Assembly: GCA_965206015.1 (NCBI GenBank)
Contig: CBDBIW010000016.1
Location: 434,001-498,000 of the forward strand
Length of the DNA: 64,000 nt
From: JAJCYL01 sp965206015
GTDB lineage: Bacteria > Bacteroidota > Bacteroidia > Cytophagales > Cyclobacteriaceae
Direction of reading: 5' to 3'
This document shows, piece after piece, positions 1 through 8,993 of this stretch. The stretch's first letter is position 1, and every line of letters begins with the position of its first letter. Both the position numbers and the translations under genes were made by a program. Below the pieces are notes generated by a model. The model was not told the origin of the DNA and made no database searches. It saw only the letters and a list, made by a program, of their open reading frames with translations.

Positions 1-63
1 GAGATGGAGAAAGATTTTTTAAAAAAAAGCTTGAAGAAGGCAGGACTATGGGAGAGCGACTAA
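1..63 (+). CDS. IS3 transposase OrfA, C-terminal end (partial)
   Basis: Frame 1 from base 1 reads a lysine- and leucine-rich helix ending in GLWESD and a TAA at 61-63. This is typical of the leucine-zipper end of IS3 OrfA just before the frameshift window. It overlaps the orfB ATG by 16 bases. OrfA normally carries the helix-turn-helix that binds the IS ends; that part lies upstream of the window. Confidence 0.6.
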   Translation, partial: EMEKDFLKKSLKKAGLWESD

Positions 64-875
64 AACTGACAGACCATAAGCACCGACTAAGCATAAGGAA
101 GCAGGCTTCTCTGCTGAGCGTTCACCGTAGTTCATTGTACTACAAACATGCTGGTGAACATGATGAGAACCTAGTCTTGATGAAGGAAATGGATAAGCTG
201 TTCCTCTCTGACCCTACACTGGGTGTCTTGGGCATGCAGGACGAGCTCAGGGAACTCAATCTTCATTATAACCACAAGCGCATCAGGCGTTTGTTGCGAA
301 AGATGGGTATTGAGCCTATTTACCCCAAAAAGAATCTCAGTAAGCTGAGTAAAGCCAGGTATGTACACAAATATCTATTGCGGAACTTGGAGATTGTCCG
401 TCCCAACCAGGTATGGGCTATTGATATTACCTATGTAGCCATGAAAAAAGGCTTCATGTATCTGACTGCCATCATAGATGTTTACAGTAGATTCATAGTC
501 GGTTGGAAATTGTCCAACAGTTTGGATAAAAACACGCAGACCGAAGCACTTCAAGATGCTATTGAGAGGTATGGTAAGCCTGAAATCATTAACTCAGACC
601 AAGGCAGTCAATACACCAGCGAACACTGGGTGAGTTTCCTTGAAAATAAGGGTATTAAGATCAGCATGGATGGTAAAGGAAGAGCCACCGATAATGCTTT
701 CATCGAAAGGTTTTTTAGAACGATCAAGCAGAAACACATCTACCTCAATCCTGCTAAAAACGGAACGGATTTATACCAAGGAATCGATACCTTTATCCTT
801 CGGTACAACTATAAAAGAAGGCATCAGGGAATAGGAAGAGTAAAACCTGTGGAATTATATCAAACAGCTGCGTGA
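48..875 (+). CDS. IS3-family transposase OrfB (DDE integrase core)
   Basis: This 275-residue protein has an N-terminal HTH_21-like region (about residues 15-80) and an rve integrase core. The DDE triad is visible: D126 in WAIDITYV, D184 in NSDQGSQY and E220 in NAFIERFF, with 35 residues between the second D and E as in IS3 elements. Length is normal and the frame is open, so the element may still be active if orfA is intact. It would mainly be made as an OrfAB fusion by -1 frameshifting at the A8 run at 21-28, although its own ATG at 48 could be used. Confidence 0.92.
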   Translation: MGERLKLTDHKHRLSIRKQASLLSVHRSSLYYKHAGEHDENLVLMKEMDKLFLSDPTLGVLGMQDELRELNLHYNHKRIRRLLRKMGIEPIYPKKNLSKLSKARYVHKYLLRNLEIVRPNQVWAIDITYVAMKKGFMYLTAIIDVYSRFIVGWKLSNSLDKNTQTEALQDAIERYGKPEIINSDQGSQYTSEHWVSFLENKGIKISMDGKGRATDNAFIERFFRTIKQKHIYLNPAKNGTDLYQGIDTFILRYNYKRRHQGIGRVKPVELYQTAA

Positions 876-969
876 AAACAATTAACAAACAGCTTACAAT
901 GGTCTAAAAATAGGTAGTAGTACATCTTTTCAAGGATTTAAAACCAGAATATTATCCAAAATAACAGCC

Positions 970-1149
970 TTAACTATTATTCAATATATCAATAAATTTG
1001 ACTTCAATAGGAGCATTAATAACTTGAAAATTTAAATTACTTTCTAATGCACCACGGGTTAAAACAATACAAAGATTATTCGTTTTTGGGTTACTTAGCC
1101 TATTTTGAGTAATTCTTTCGAAGCTTTGGAGAAATTGAACGATATCGAA
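970..1149 (-). pseudogene. Unrecognised coding-like remnant
   Basis: On the minus strand a 59-codon open stretch ends at a stop at 970-972. It reads like a real protein C-terminus, with alternating hydrophobic strands and segments such as CIVLTRGALES and INAPIEVKFIDIL. It has no in-frame start codon; an in-frame TAA lies just upstream at about 1150. It sits between the IS3 end and the DUF4238 gene. I do not recognise the family. It is probably the surviving tail of a gene destroyed near the insertion. Confidence 0.3.
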
Positions 1150-1345
1150 TTATGAACGACAAATGATATTGGTTAAGGAGGATCGTTTAGTCTATACCAA
1201 TTTTACCCAGGATTGTATATTTAATCCGGCGGTTTGTTTTAACATATGGAGAAGTGATAGAAGTCTTGGATTGGGAAGGTAAGAGTTAAATAAAACGACG
1301 TTATTAATTTCAGTTGAGGCATGTGTTATATCATTGCTAGCTACT

Positions 1346-2194
1346 TTATTCATCAACCAATCTAATGTAATTGAAAAATGCTTTGATGTATTTTTCTCTA
1401 CCGCAATAATAAAGCTCTGCACTTTCTAACATTTTGTAGTTTATATTTTGAGTAAAAGAACAATCAACTTCTACTCTTTCAATGACGTTGTGAAACACCT
1501 TACCTTCTATACTTATACCATTTTTGTCGGTAGCATTTGTCAGTATAAAACAATGTTTAGGGTCAAGTGGAATTACTATTCTATTATCCTTATTAAACTG
1601 CTCTTGAAAATTATTATTCACCAATTCGCCATTGGAATTAATAATCAATACTGGATTATCACTACTTAAAAATTCAGAAGTATCTGTAATCTTAGCCATC
1701 CTAATTACCTTGAATTGATGTGCTTCAATAAAGTTGGTTAATGTGTGAGATAGATGAACTCCCTTGTAATCTTCATTAATCTGTTCCATTTCAATGTTAG
1801 ACTTATCAGGAAACATTTCGAAAAAGAGCCGAAATTGTTTGGGTGTTCGGCAATGCAATGTCAGTAAGCACATTAATAATCTACTTCGCGCTTCCATCGA
1901 TGGTAGTATATCGATTTGTGGATTTACTAGCAGTTCATAGTAGTTACCATAATGGTTTTCTATTTCTCTATCATAGATCAAAGTTTCAACACCCATAGGT
2001 TCGTTACCACTTTTAAGCGTGTAAAAATTATCTCTTACAGTGGCACTTTTTAAGGACGTTGGTTTATCCAGTTCTGGATTTAGACGGTCAAACTTATTTG
2101 CTTTTTTATGTTTCCTGAAGATATGGCTTCCATCCTCAGAGAAGTTTTTTAAATAGCACTTTGGGGTTGTATGTTGATCGTTAACATGTTGCAC
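1346..2194 (-). CDS. DUF4238 family protein
   Basis: The N-terminus QHTTPKCYLKNFS matches the family hallmark HYVPQFYLRNF, and the body has the all-purpose DUF4238 layout, including a DNPVLIIN segment near residue 180. The function of the family is unknown. The frame stays open to 2296, but the extra 34 residues are hydrophobic and unlike the family. A GTG at 2194 places the conserved motif about 8 residues from the start, as is usual, so I chose it. The gene is isolated and points toward the IS3 element. Its overlap with a different-frame reading at 1346-1422 looks accidental. Confidence 0.7.
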   Translation of the reverse strand: MQHVNDQHTTPKCYLKNFSEDGSHIFRKHKKANKFDRLNPELDKPTSLKSATVRDNFYTLKSGNEPMGVETLIYDREIENHYGNYYELLVNPQIDILPSMEARSRLLMCLLTLHCRTPKQFRLFFEMFPDKSNIEMEQINEDYKGVHLSHTLTNFIEAHQFKVIRMAKITDTSEFLSSDNPVLIINSNGELVNNNFQEQFNKDNRIVIPLDPKHCFILTNATDKNGISIEGKVFHNVIERVEVDCSFTQNINYKMLESAELYYCGREKYIKAFFNYIRLVDE

Positions 2195-2296
2195 TTCGTT
2201 GGAGCTAAATATAGTGACTGGAACCAAAGTTCCGCATATATGTATTATATAAATACCCAATCTAATGAAATGCTGGTTAAGATAAGGGTGGGGCAT

Positions 2297-2809
2297 CTGA
2301 GTTAAATAAAACGCAGGATTCCAAGGTCAAATCAGGATGTATCGCTTACCAAAATCTCTGGTGAGTGAGCAGTAGATTGAGTATTTTGATTGACTATTGA
2401 CTGCAGTCTCTTGAGTTGGTTTAAAGACAGTACATTTACATCCTATTAAATGACCGCAAGAGTTTCTGGCATTAAATCCATGATGATGGATTATCCCTCG
2501 TTCGGAAACTGCTCGGAAACGAGAGCTTTATCGATCTGTAATAGCTTTTATTTCGCTTTACAATTGATATAGCCAAAGTGCTCTTTCTTTTTAAAGAAAC
2601 TAAACATAACTATTGATGGGTAAAGATTGAAAAAGTATTTACGGGCCTGTCCCCGCTACTAAAAAAGGCCGTTGAAAAACGGCCTTTCGTTTTTGGATAC
2701 AACATGGGTACAACAAATAGAAACTTTTCTTATTAGCTTGAAAATTCAGAAGAGAAATACAGGATTCCATAAAAGGAAGCCTCGAATATTGATCAACTAA
2801 TATCAAAGG
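2297..2809. other. Intergenic region, mostly empty
   Basis: No open frame worth reporting on either strand. The only structured element is the strong hairpin at 2664-2694. A short GC-rich string (CCTGTCCCCGCTAC, about 2646-2659) just before the hairpin resembles the acceptor 3' side of a tRNA gene, but no anticodon or D arm can be found upstream. Confidence 0.5.
2664..2694 (+). terminator. Perfect GAAA-loop terminator hairpin
   Basis: A 10-bp perfect stem (AAAGGCCGTT / AACGGCCTTT) closed by a GAAA tetraloop is followed by CGTTTTT. It is a textbook rho-independent terminator and, being A-rich on its 5' side, could work in both directions. No intact plus-strand gene precedes it, so it is an orphan, perhaps left by a deleted RNA or protein gene. 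Confidence 0.8.
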
Positions 2810-4348
2810 ATGAAGTACTTTAAAATGTTTGCGGGTCTATCACTGACCCTTTCAGTATCATGCACTTCATCAGTGGATACTACGGAAAACTATCTTCCAA
2901 ACATAGTTTTTATCTACGCCGATGACTTGGGATATGGAGATGTTGGGGCTTATGGAGCGACTAAATTGAATACACCAAACATAGACAGATTGGCAAGTGG
3001 GGGTGTACGATTTACTAATGGTTATGCTTCGTCAGCAACTTGCTCACCAAGCAGGTATGCTTTGCTGACGGGCCAATACCCATGGAGAAATAAGAATGCT
3101 AAAATTCTGCCTGGTACTGCCCCTTTGCTCATAGATACTGCTCAAATGACTGTAGCAAAGATGCTTCTTGAAGTGGGCTATGTTACAGGTATAGTGGGTA
3201 AATGGCACCTGGGATTAGGTGCTGGCAATGTAGATTGGAATCAACGGATAGATCCAGGCCCAAACGAGGCAGGGTTCGATTATTCCTATATCATGGCCGC
3301 TACTCAAGACCGGGTTCCGACCGTTTATATTGAGAATGGATGTGTTGATGGACTCGATCTCACTGACCCAATTGCAATTAGTTACGAGACGAATTTTCCG
3401 GGAGAACCTACCGGAATGGACAACCCGGAAATGCTCAAGATGAAATGGGAACATGGACACTACAACAGTATTGTAAATGGTATTTCACGGATTGGTTTTA
3501 TGAAAGGTGGGAAATCAGCCAGATGGATAGATGAAGACATGGCGGATACTTTTCTCGAAAAAGCGGAGAATTACATTCGACAACAAAAGGACAGGCCTTT
3601 CTTTCTTTTTTATACTTTACAGCAGCCACATGTCCCTCGCACTCCGCATTCGCGATTTGTGGGTTCATCTGGATTGGGACCCAGAGGAGATGTGATCGTG
3701 GAGGCGGATTGGTGTATTGGAAAACTTCTCAAAACACTTGAAGCAGAAGGGCTCTTGGAAAATACCCTGATTGTATTGACCAGTGACAACGGACCAGTAT
3801 TAAATGACGGATATTATGATGATGCCGTCGAGAAATTGGGCGCACATAACCCCTCTGGTCCTTTTAGAGGTGGTAAATACAGCTTATTTGAGGCAGGTAC
3901 TCGAGTTCCATTTATTACATACTGGAAAGGTCGAATTGAACCGGCTATTTCAGGAGCACTGGTTTCTCAGTTGGACTTGCTTTCCTCAATGGCTTCACTA
4001 GTTGGAAGTGAGGTTAGAAGCCCGGATAGTCAGGATCTTTTAGATGTTTTGATGGGTAAAAACGAGCAGGGGAGAGAAGAATTGATACTGGAGGCAACCA
4101 CTCGCACGGCTTTGCGCAAAGGAGATTGGATAATGATACCTCCATATGATGGGCCAGCTAAGAATGAATTTGTCAATATTGAGTTGGGGAATTCAAAAGA
4201 GTATCAATTGTATAATCTTAAAAATGATATTGGTGAGCAGAATAACCTCGCAGAAACAGATAAAGAAAAGTTAGCAGAGATGATTACTTTATTTAGCAGC
4301 ATTCGAGGGGACGACTACGAAGTGATTGAGAAACTAGAATTGAAATGA
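2810..4348 (+). CDS. Lipoprotein sulfatase (family S1)
   Basis: Formylglycine-dependent sulfatase of 512 residues, expected to hydrolyse sulfate esters on a glycan fragment outside the cytoplasm. A signal peptide with lipobox SVSC (Cys18) predicts a lipoprotein. Metal-binding D38-D39 precede the signature C78-S-P-S-R82, whose Cys is converted to formylglycine; TSDNGP near residue 326 and GKWHLG near residue 128 are further active-site blocks. Full length. It is followed by a decayed oxidoreductase and then the 5965-13786 operon in the same direction, so it may supply desulfated sugars to that pathway. The exact sulfate position cannot be read from sequence. Confidence 0.93.
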   Translation: MKYFKMFAGLSLTLSVSCTSSVDTTENYLPNIVFIYADDLGYGDVGAYGATKLNTPNIDRLASGGVRFTNGYASSATCSPSRYALLTGQYPWRNKNAKILPGTAPLLIDTAQMTVAKMLLEVGYVTGIVGKWHLGLGAGNVDWNQRIDPGPNEAGFDYSYIMAATQDRVPTVYIENGCVDGLDLTDPIAISYETNFPGEPTGMDNPEMLKMKWEHGHYNSIVNGISRIGFMKGGKSARWIDEDMADTFLEKAENYIRQQKDRPFFLFYTLQQPHVPRTPHSRFVGSSGLGPRGDVIVEADWCIGKLLKTLEAEGLLENTLIVLTSDNGPVLNDGYYDDAVEKLGAHNPSGPFRGGKYSLFEAGTRVPFITYWKGRIEPAISGALVSQLDLLSSMASLVGSEVRSPDSQDLLDVLMGKNEQGREELILEATTRTALRKGDWIMIPPYDGPAKNEFVNIELGNSKEYQLYNLKNDIGEQNNLAETDKEKLAEMITLFSSIRGDDYEVIEKLELK

Positions 4349-4377
4349 GATAAGGGCATAAATAATAACCGAGATTA

Positions 4378-5695
4378 TCATTCAGCTCTATTTAACATTC
4401 CTGTTAATATTAAAGCGATACCCAAAACTTTTAGTGCGAATTTATTTTGGTCGGATTCACGCTGCTCAATTTCGGAGTTGATGTCATTGGCATCAAACCG
4501 CTTCGATGTGGCACCACTCATTCCTTTATAATATACCTCAAAAAACCCAAGAATGGCCAACGGCACCAGCACTCCAACCAATTCAAAGACGGGAGCTAAA
4601 CCTTTGCTTAATGGAAGCAATTGTGCGAACCCAAACTCTAACGTTTTATAAGGTCCATCAAATGGAATTTCTGACAGAGACAGTGAACTGGTTGGTTCGA
4701 CTAAACTGGCCTCTAACAGTAGGTTACTTTTGTCTTCTGATTTAAAGCGAGGGATATACTGACCAACCTTCAGCAATTCCTGTTGTAAAATATTAACCCT
4801 TTCTTTTTGGTATAAATCTGCCGGATTCCAATCATGTTGAAGGCATAGGGCTGCTGCTACACCTACAGCCTGTGGGCTCCACGGCCACAGGTAGCCATTA
4901 CCCGTGTGGACCCAAACGCAACGTGTGAAGCACTGATAATTCTTCCTGACAAAAACAGGTTTTCAATGTTCTTGCTAATCATACAGCGATAGGGTATCTC
5001 ATATACACCTTATACTGTGCCATTGATTACAGCCAGGCTCTTCGCTAAAAACGCCATCCGCAGGATGCAAGTCAACTGCCCAACCCCCATGTGCTACTGC
5101 ATCTTCGAAATGCACCTGTTGAACGATGTCCGACTGTCTGAGTATATAGTGTCCTTCAAATCGACGACTTTCCCGCTTACCAGGAATTTGTCCAACCCAC
5201 TCCAATGTTAAGGTCTCTGCTTCACGAAATTGACCCGAGTTCTTAAAGTAATCCCACATACCATATACTACTTTTCACAGTTCCCATTTTATTTCTTCGG
5301 CATCATGTACCGTACCCAACCGTCCTCCATATTCTATCCACTATAACCAGCAGCCATGTTCTTCAATATTGAATTTTTTATACCGTGGTATTTTGGTAAT
5401 GTCGCTTAGCGCATACGCAGGTGTAACATACTTCACGGGCTTTCCCTGATCTTTTGACATGAAGTACAGCGAGTGTCCTAATAGTTCACCATAAGATTTG
5501 TCCGGAGCGAAGGGCTCATCGAATTCATCTGCTGATTCAGCTCCCATACTGAAAGCCGCTCCTGCCTGGAAACCGACAATTCCGTCACCTGAGGCATCGC
5601 AGAACATGGGCCATTTTCGATCATTATCAATATGTGGTGTCCTGAAGACAGATAACGAAACACCATCAGTAGTATTAATGAGCAGATGTATGATT
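4378..5695 (-). pseudogene. FAD-dependent oxidoreductase pseudogene
   Basis: Three reading frames on the minus strand together rebuild the middle and C-terminal parts of a secreted FAD-dependent oxidoreductase (FAD_oxidored type). Recognisable pieces are FCDASGDGIVGF (about 5590), WAVDLHPADGVFSE (about 5080), [18 protein letters not shown] (about 4900) and LLKVGQYIPR (about 4760). At least three frame changes are needed and the N-terminal GxGxxG nucleotide-binding part is absent upstream of 5695. The gene is dead. It lies opposite to the catabolic operon that follows; such oxidoreductases often accompany SelA-like, RraA and SMP-30 genes, so it may have been a former member. Confidence 0.8.
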
Positions 5696-5964
5696 TATTC
5701 GATTTTCGGTTAACTATTGCTGATTATGGGTTGTCCTTTCAAAGTTGGTATGCCGCCTGATAACAGGAGTATCAAGGTGCTCCTAACAGTTGTTTGATTA
5801 TTGAAGGACCTGTATCGAATAAATCATGAGCGTTTTCAATCACCTTTTAATCAGGTTTCTATTGTCAATTATATTGGAAATTTGCATGTTTGTTTCTACA
5901 CACTACTATTTTGCTGTAATATAGAATACTTCATAAATCTGCTAAATAACCTGATGATCTTGAA
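5696..5964. other. Intergenic leader of the catabolic operon
   Basis: No coding pattern seen. An AT-rich stretch at 5889-5913 contains TTTG followed 14 bases later by TATTTTG, an imperfect match to the Bacteroidota promoter (TAnnTTTG at -7). It would serve the gene starting at 5965 but the spacing is short, so this is only a suggestion. Confidence 0.3.
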
Positions 5965-7704
5965 ATGAAATTTGGAAAAATTACTACTTGCGTCTCCTTC
6001 TTTTGGCTCATTCTATTGAGTAGATGTGGGATTCAGGAAGTAACAGATTTCACAGTCCCGAATCAAAGCAACGGTCTTTTTCTGCCGCAAGGGTTTAAAG
6101 CCACTGTCGTGATTGATAGCTTGAAAGAAAGGGCTCGAGAAATAGCGGTGAATGACAACGGAGATGTTTATGTCAAATTGAGCTATCCAGGTGAACAGGG
6201 TGGTTGCGCCGTGTTACGAGATAGTGACGGAGACGGAAGGGCAGATGCAATTGAGAAATTTGGTATTTATGAAAAGACTGATGGTGGTGGTTATCAAACA
6301 GCCATGAGAGTCAATAATGGCTATCTATATTTCAGTACTAACCTTGAAGTGTATCGGTATAAATTAACGCCAGGCGAAATGGTTCCTGAAGGCCCCTTAG
6401 AGTTAGTATTGAAAGATGACCACGCCCATGGCAATCATGAACACATTGGAAAGCCGGTATCTTTTGATAAAGAGGGTAATATGTACGTTCCTTTTGGAGC
6501 TCCGTCAAATGCCTGTCAGAATCCCAAAAGAACACCTGGAGTGCCAGGCATGGACCCGTGCCCACAACTTGAAGAACATGGCGGTGTTTGGAAATTTCCT
6601 CCTGACCAGATTGGAATGACACAAAAGGATGGAGAAAAGTATGCATCAGGTATTCGAAGTGTAGTAGCTATGGATTGGAATAATGATGATGACAATCTTT
6701 ACCTGGTGATACATGGCAGGGATGATCTTCTGAGACTGTTTCCAAAAATTTTCTCTCCCTGGCAAAGCACTTTATTACCCTCAGAGGAATTTATAAAGGT
6801 TGAAAAAGGTACCAACTTTGGTTGGCCTTACTGTTATCACGACCAAATGCAGGGAAAAAAAGTGTTAGCTCCCGAATATGGAGGTGACGGGGAGACTATT
6901 GGAAGGTGTGCTGAATACGATGATCCGATTTTGGGCTTCCCAGGACATTGGGCTCCCAACGGTTTGCTGTTTTATACAGGAAATCAATTCCCTGAGAGAT
7001 ATAAAAATGGTGCTTTCGTGGCATTTCATGGCTCAACCAATCGGGCTCCCTATCCACAATCCGGATATTTTGTAGCCTTTGTGCCTTTTGAAAATGGTGC
7101 TTTCAGCGGTCACTGGGAAGTCTTTGCGGACGGGTTTGCCCAAGTAGACACTATTGTTAACGTCAGTGATGCCGTTTATCGTCCTATGGGTATCTCTATC
7201 GGACCCGATGGTTCATTGTATCTCAGTGAGACGGAAAAGGGGAAAATATGGAAGATTCAATATACAGAGCAAAGGGACCAATTTGATGTTAACCAATTGA
7301 CAGCAATGATAGAGCGAAAAAAACAACCGCATATCAAAACACCCGATATTGAAAAAGATAATTTACGTAGAGAATCAACACTGGTTGGTGAAAACCTTTA
7401 TTACAACTATTGCGGAATATGCCATCAAAATAATGGCCAGGGGGCTCGAGGTCGATGGCCTTCGTTAGTAGGAACTGATTGGGTCAGTGGTGACAAAGAA
7501 AGGCTGATCAGGATTATTCTCAATGGACTGGAAGGTGAAATTGAAGTAAATGGAGTTACCTATAATGAAGTCATGCCACAGCATGGATTCTTAGAAGACA
7601 ATGACATAGCACATATTCTTACTTACGTAAGAGAAAATTTCGGAAATCATGCCGGGGCAGTTAGTGAGGAGGAAGTCAGAACTGTGAGGAACAGTACCCA
7701 GTGA
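5965..7704 (+). CDS. Sorbosone/aldose dehydrogenase-type beta-propeller fused to cytochrome c
   Basis: A 579-residue exported protein. It has a lipoprotein-like signal (LLSRC, Cys21), a six-bladed glucose/sorbosone dehydrogenase propeller (about residues 35-430; GTNFGWPYCYH and RPMGISIGPDGSLYLSE are typical), then a class I cytochrome c domain with the haem motif C483-G-I-C486-H487 and a likely axial Met537. PQQ-type propellers of this group oxidise sugar C1 or aldehyde groups and pass electrons to the fused cytochrome. It heads a tight same-strand operon (43 bases to the next gene). In context I infer oxidation of an amino-sugar C1 to a lactone. The true substrate is unknown, and some family members have no demonstrated PQQ activity. 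Confidence 0.88.
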   Translation: MKFGKITTCVSFFWLILLSRCGIQEVTDFTVPNQSNGLFLPQGFKATVVIDSLKERAREIAVNDNGDVYVKLSYPGEQGGCAVLRDSDGDGRADAIEKFGIYEKTDGGGYQTAMRVNNGYLYFSTNLEVYRYKLTPGEMVPEGPLELVLKDDHAHGNHEHIGKPVSFDKEGNMYVPFGAPSNACQNPKRTPGVPGMDPCPQLEEHGGVWKFPPDQIGMTQKDGEKYASGIRSVVAMDWNNDDDNLYLVIHGRDDLLRLFPKIFSPWQSTLLPSEEFIKVEKGTNFGWPYCYHDQMQGKKVLAPEYGGDGETIGRCAEYDDPILGFPGHWAPNGLLFYTGNQFPERYKNGAFVAFHGSTNRAPYPQSGYFVAFVPFENGAFSGHWEVFADGFAQVDTIVNVSDAVYRPMGISIGPDGSLYLSETEKGKIWKIQYTEQRDQFDVNQLTAMIERKKQPHIKTPDIEKDNLRRESTLVGENLYYNYCGICHQNNGQGARGRWPSLVGTDWVSGDKERLIRIILNGLEGEIEVNGVTYNEVMPQHGFLEDNDIAHILTYVRENFGNHAGAVSEEEVRTVRNSTQ

Positions 7705-7747
7705 CCAAAACCAGAAAAAAAGAATAAGCTCGAAAACCACCTATCCT

Positions 7748-8989
7748 ATGAAGCACTTACTAATATTACTAATACTTACGGCAGTCCTTATTGTTTCAGG
7801 ATTGCAAGCACAACAAATTGATATACTGTTGAAAGGTGGTCGTGTGATCGACCCCAGGAACAATATTAATTCCCCAATGGATGTGGCCATTTTAGATGGT
7901 AAGATATTTCAAGTGGCAGGTAATATTTCTGAGAGCAATGCCCAACTTGTTGTAGATGTTTCAGGGTTGTATGTCACACCAGGTTTGTTAGATATACACT
8001 CGCACAACTTTTTTGGAACAGAACAAGACGCATATCTGAGCAATAGCTTTACTGCATTGCCTCCTGACGGCTTTACGTTTAGATCTGGTGTGACTACCGT
8101 AGTTGATGTTGGTGGTGCAGGTTGGCGGAATTTCAAGACTTTTAAAGAACAAACTATTGATAACTCAAAAACCAGAGTACTCTCCTTTCTGAATATTGTT
8201 GGGTCAGGGATGAAAGGTGGAGCAATTGAACAGAATATAAATGATATGGATGCTAAGCTTACTGCCATGGTTGCTAAACAATTCCCTGAGTATATTGTTG
8301 GAGTTAAGCTTGCCCATTACTACGGGCCGGAATGGAGCCCTACCGAGACGGCGGTAGAAGCCGGACGATTGGCAGACATTCCAGTGATGATTGATTTTGG
8401 AGGCTTTGAGCAACCACATTCAATTGAAACGCTGTTTATGGATAAACTACGTCCAGGGGATATTTTCACTCATTCATATGCTCATGTAAATGGGAGGGAA
8501 GCTATTGTCGATGATAAGGGCAAGTTGCGACCTTTTATTTTGAAAGCACAGGAGCGGGGTATCGTTTTCGATGTCGGTCATGGAGGGGGTAGCTTTCTTT
8601 TTGAGCAAGCAATTCCCGCAATTAAGCAAGGACTTAAACCGAATTCTATCAGTACCGATTTTCATACAGGTAGCATGAATGGTGGTATGAAAGATCAGTC
8701 TAATGTTATGTCTAAGTTTTTAAACATGGGACTCACTGTGGAAGAAGTCATTAAAGCCTCCACATGGACTCCTGCGCAGGTTATAAAGAAAACAGAATTA
8801 GGACATTTGAGTATTGGAGCTGTAGCTGATGTAGCCGTTTTTAAACTCGAAACTGGAGAATATGGCTTTGTGGACACTAAAGGCTGGAAAATAAAAGGGG
8901 ATAAAAAACTTACAACTGAACTAACTCTGAGAGAAGGAGAAGTAGTGTGGGACCTGAACGGGATTTCACGACCCGAATGGAAACAGTAA
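7748..8989 (+). CDS. Exported metallo-amidohydrolase/deacetylase (EF_0837-like)
   Basis: A 413-residue amidohydrolase with a Sec signal peptide (cleavage near LQA-QQ at residue 22). Metal ligands are visible: H84 and H86 in DIHSHNF, K187 (carbamylated Lys in GVKLAHYYG), H242/H246 in the THSYAH motif, H278 and D304 in STDFHTG. This matches the amidohydrolase/deacetylase group typified by EF_0837, which in other bacteria sits beside SelA-like glucosaminate ammonia-lyases, as it does here (gene at 11577). Likely reaction: removal of an N-acyl group from an amino acid or amino-sugar acid. The signal peptide is unusual for the group and puts the step in the periplasm. It ends 4 bases before the transporter gene. 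Confidence 0.85.
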   Translation: MKHLLILLILTAVLIVSGLQAQQIDILLKGGRVIDPRNNINSPMDVAILDGKIFQVAGNISESNAQLVVDVSGLYVTPGLLDIHSHNFFGTEQDAYLSNSFTALPPDGFTFRSGVTTVVDVGGAGWRNFKTFKEQTIDNSKTRVLSFLNIVGSGMKGGAIEQNINDMDAKLTAMVAKQFPEYIVGVKLAHYYGPEWSPTETAVEAGRLADIPVMIDFGGFEQPHSIETLFMDKLRPGDIFTHSYAHVNGREAIVDDKGKLRPFILKAQERGIVFDVGHGGGSFLFEQAIPAIKQGLKPNSISTDFHTGSMNGGMKDQSNVMSKFLNMGLTVEEVIKASTWTPAQVIKKTELGHLSIGAVADVAVFKLETGEYGFVDTKGWKIKGDKKLTTELTLREGEVVWDLNGISRPEWKQ

Positions 8990-8993
8990 TTGC

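Larger units (their letters stand above)
1..924 (+). mobile_element. IS3-family insertion sequence, right part
   Basis: The window opens inside an IS3-type element. The last 20 codons of orfA are visible (frame 1, stop TAA at 61-63), followed by orfB at 48-875. An A8 run at 21-28 lies in the OrfA frame as A_AAA_AAA, the usual -1 slippery heptamer for making the OrfAB transposase. The likely right end is the GTAGTACA ending at about 924, since IS3 ends finish in CA, often within TGTAC..GTACA repeats. The left end is outside the window, so neither the inverted repeat nor the target duplication can be checked. Confidence 0.75.

Noticed and set aside
1192..1422. 76-residue minus-strand open frame
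   Set aside because: It overlaps the end of DUF4238 in another frame and has no start context or family resemblance.
1448..1669. 73-residue plus-strand open frame
   Set aside because: Antisense to the DUF4238 gene; composition is that of a complement strand.
2641..2663. Possible tRNA gene before the terminator
   Set aside because: Only an acceptor-like string is present; no anticodon stem, D arm or T loop can be folded upstream.
4506..5713. Plus-strand open frames opposite the oxidoreductase remnant
   Set aside because: They are complements of the decayed FAD oxidoreductase, which explains the coding signal on the minus strand.
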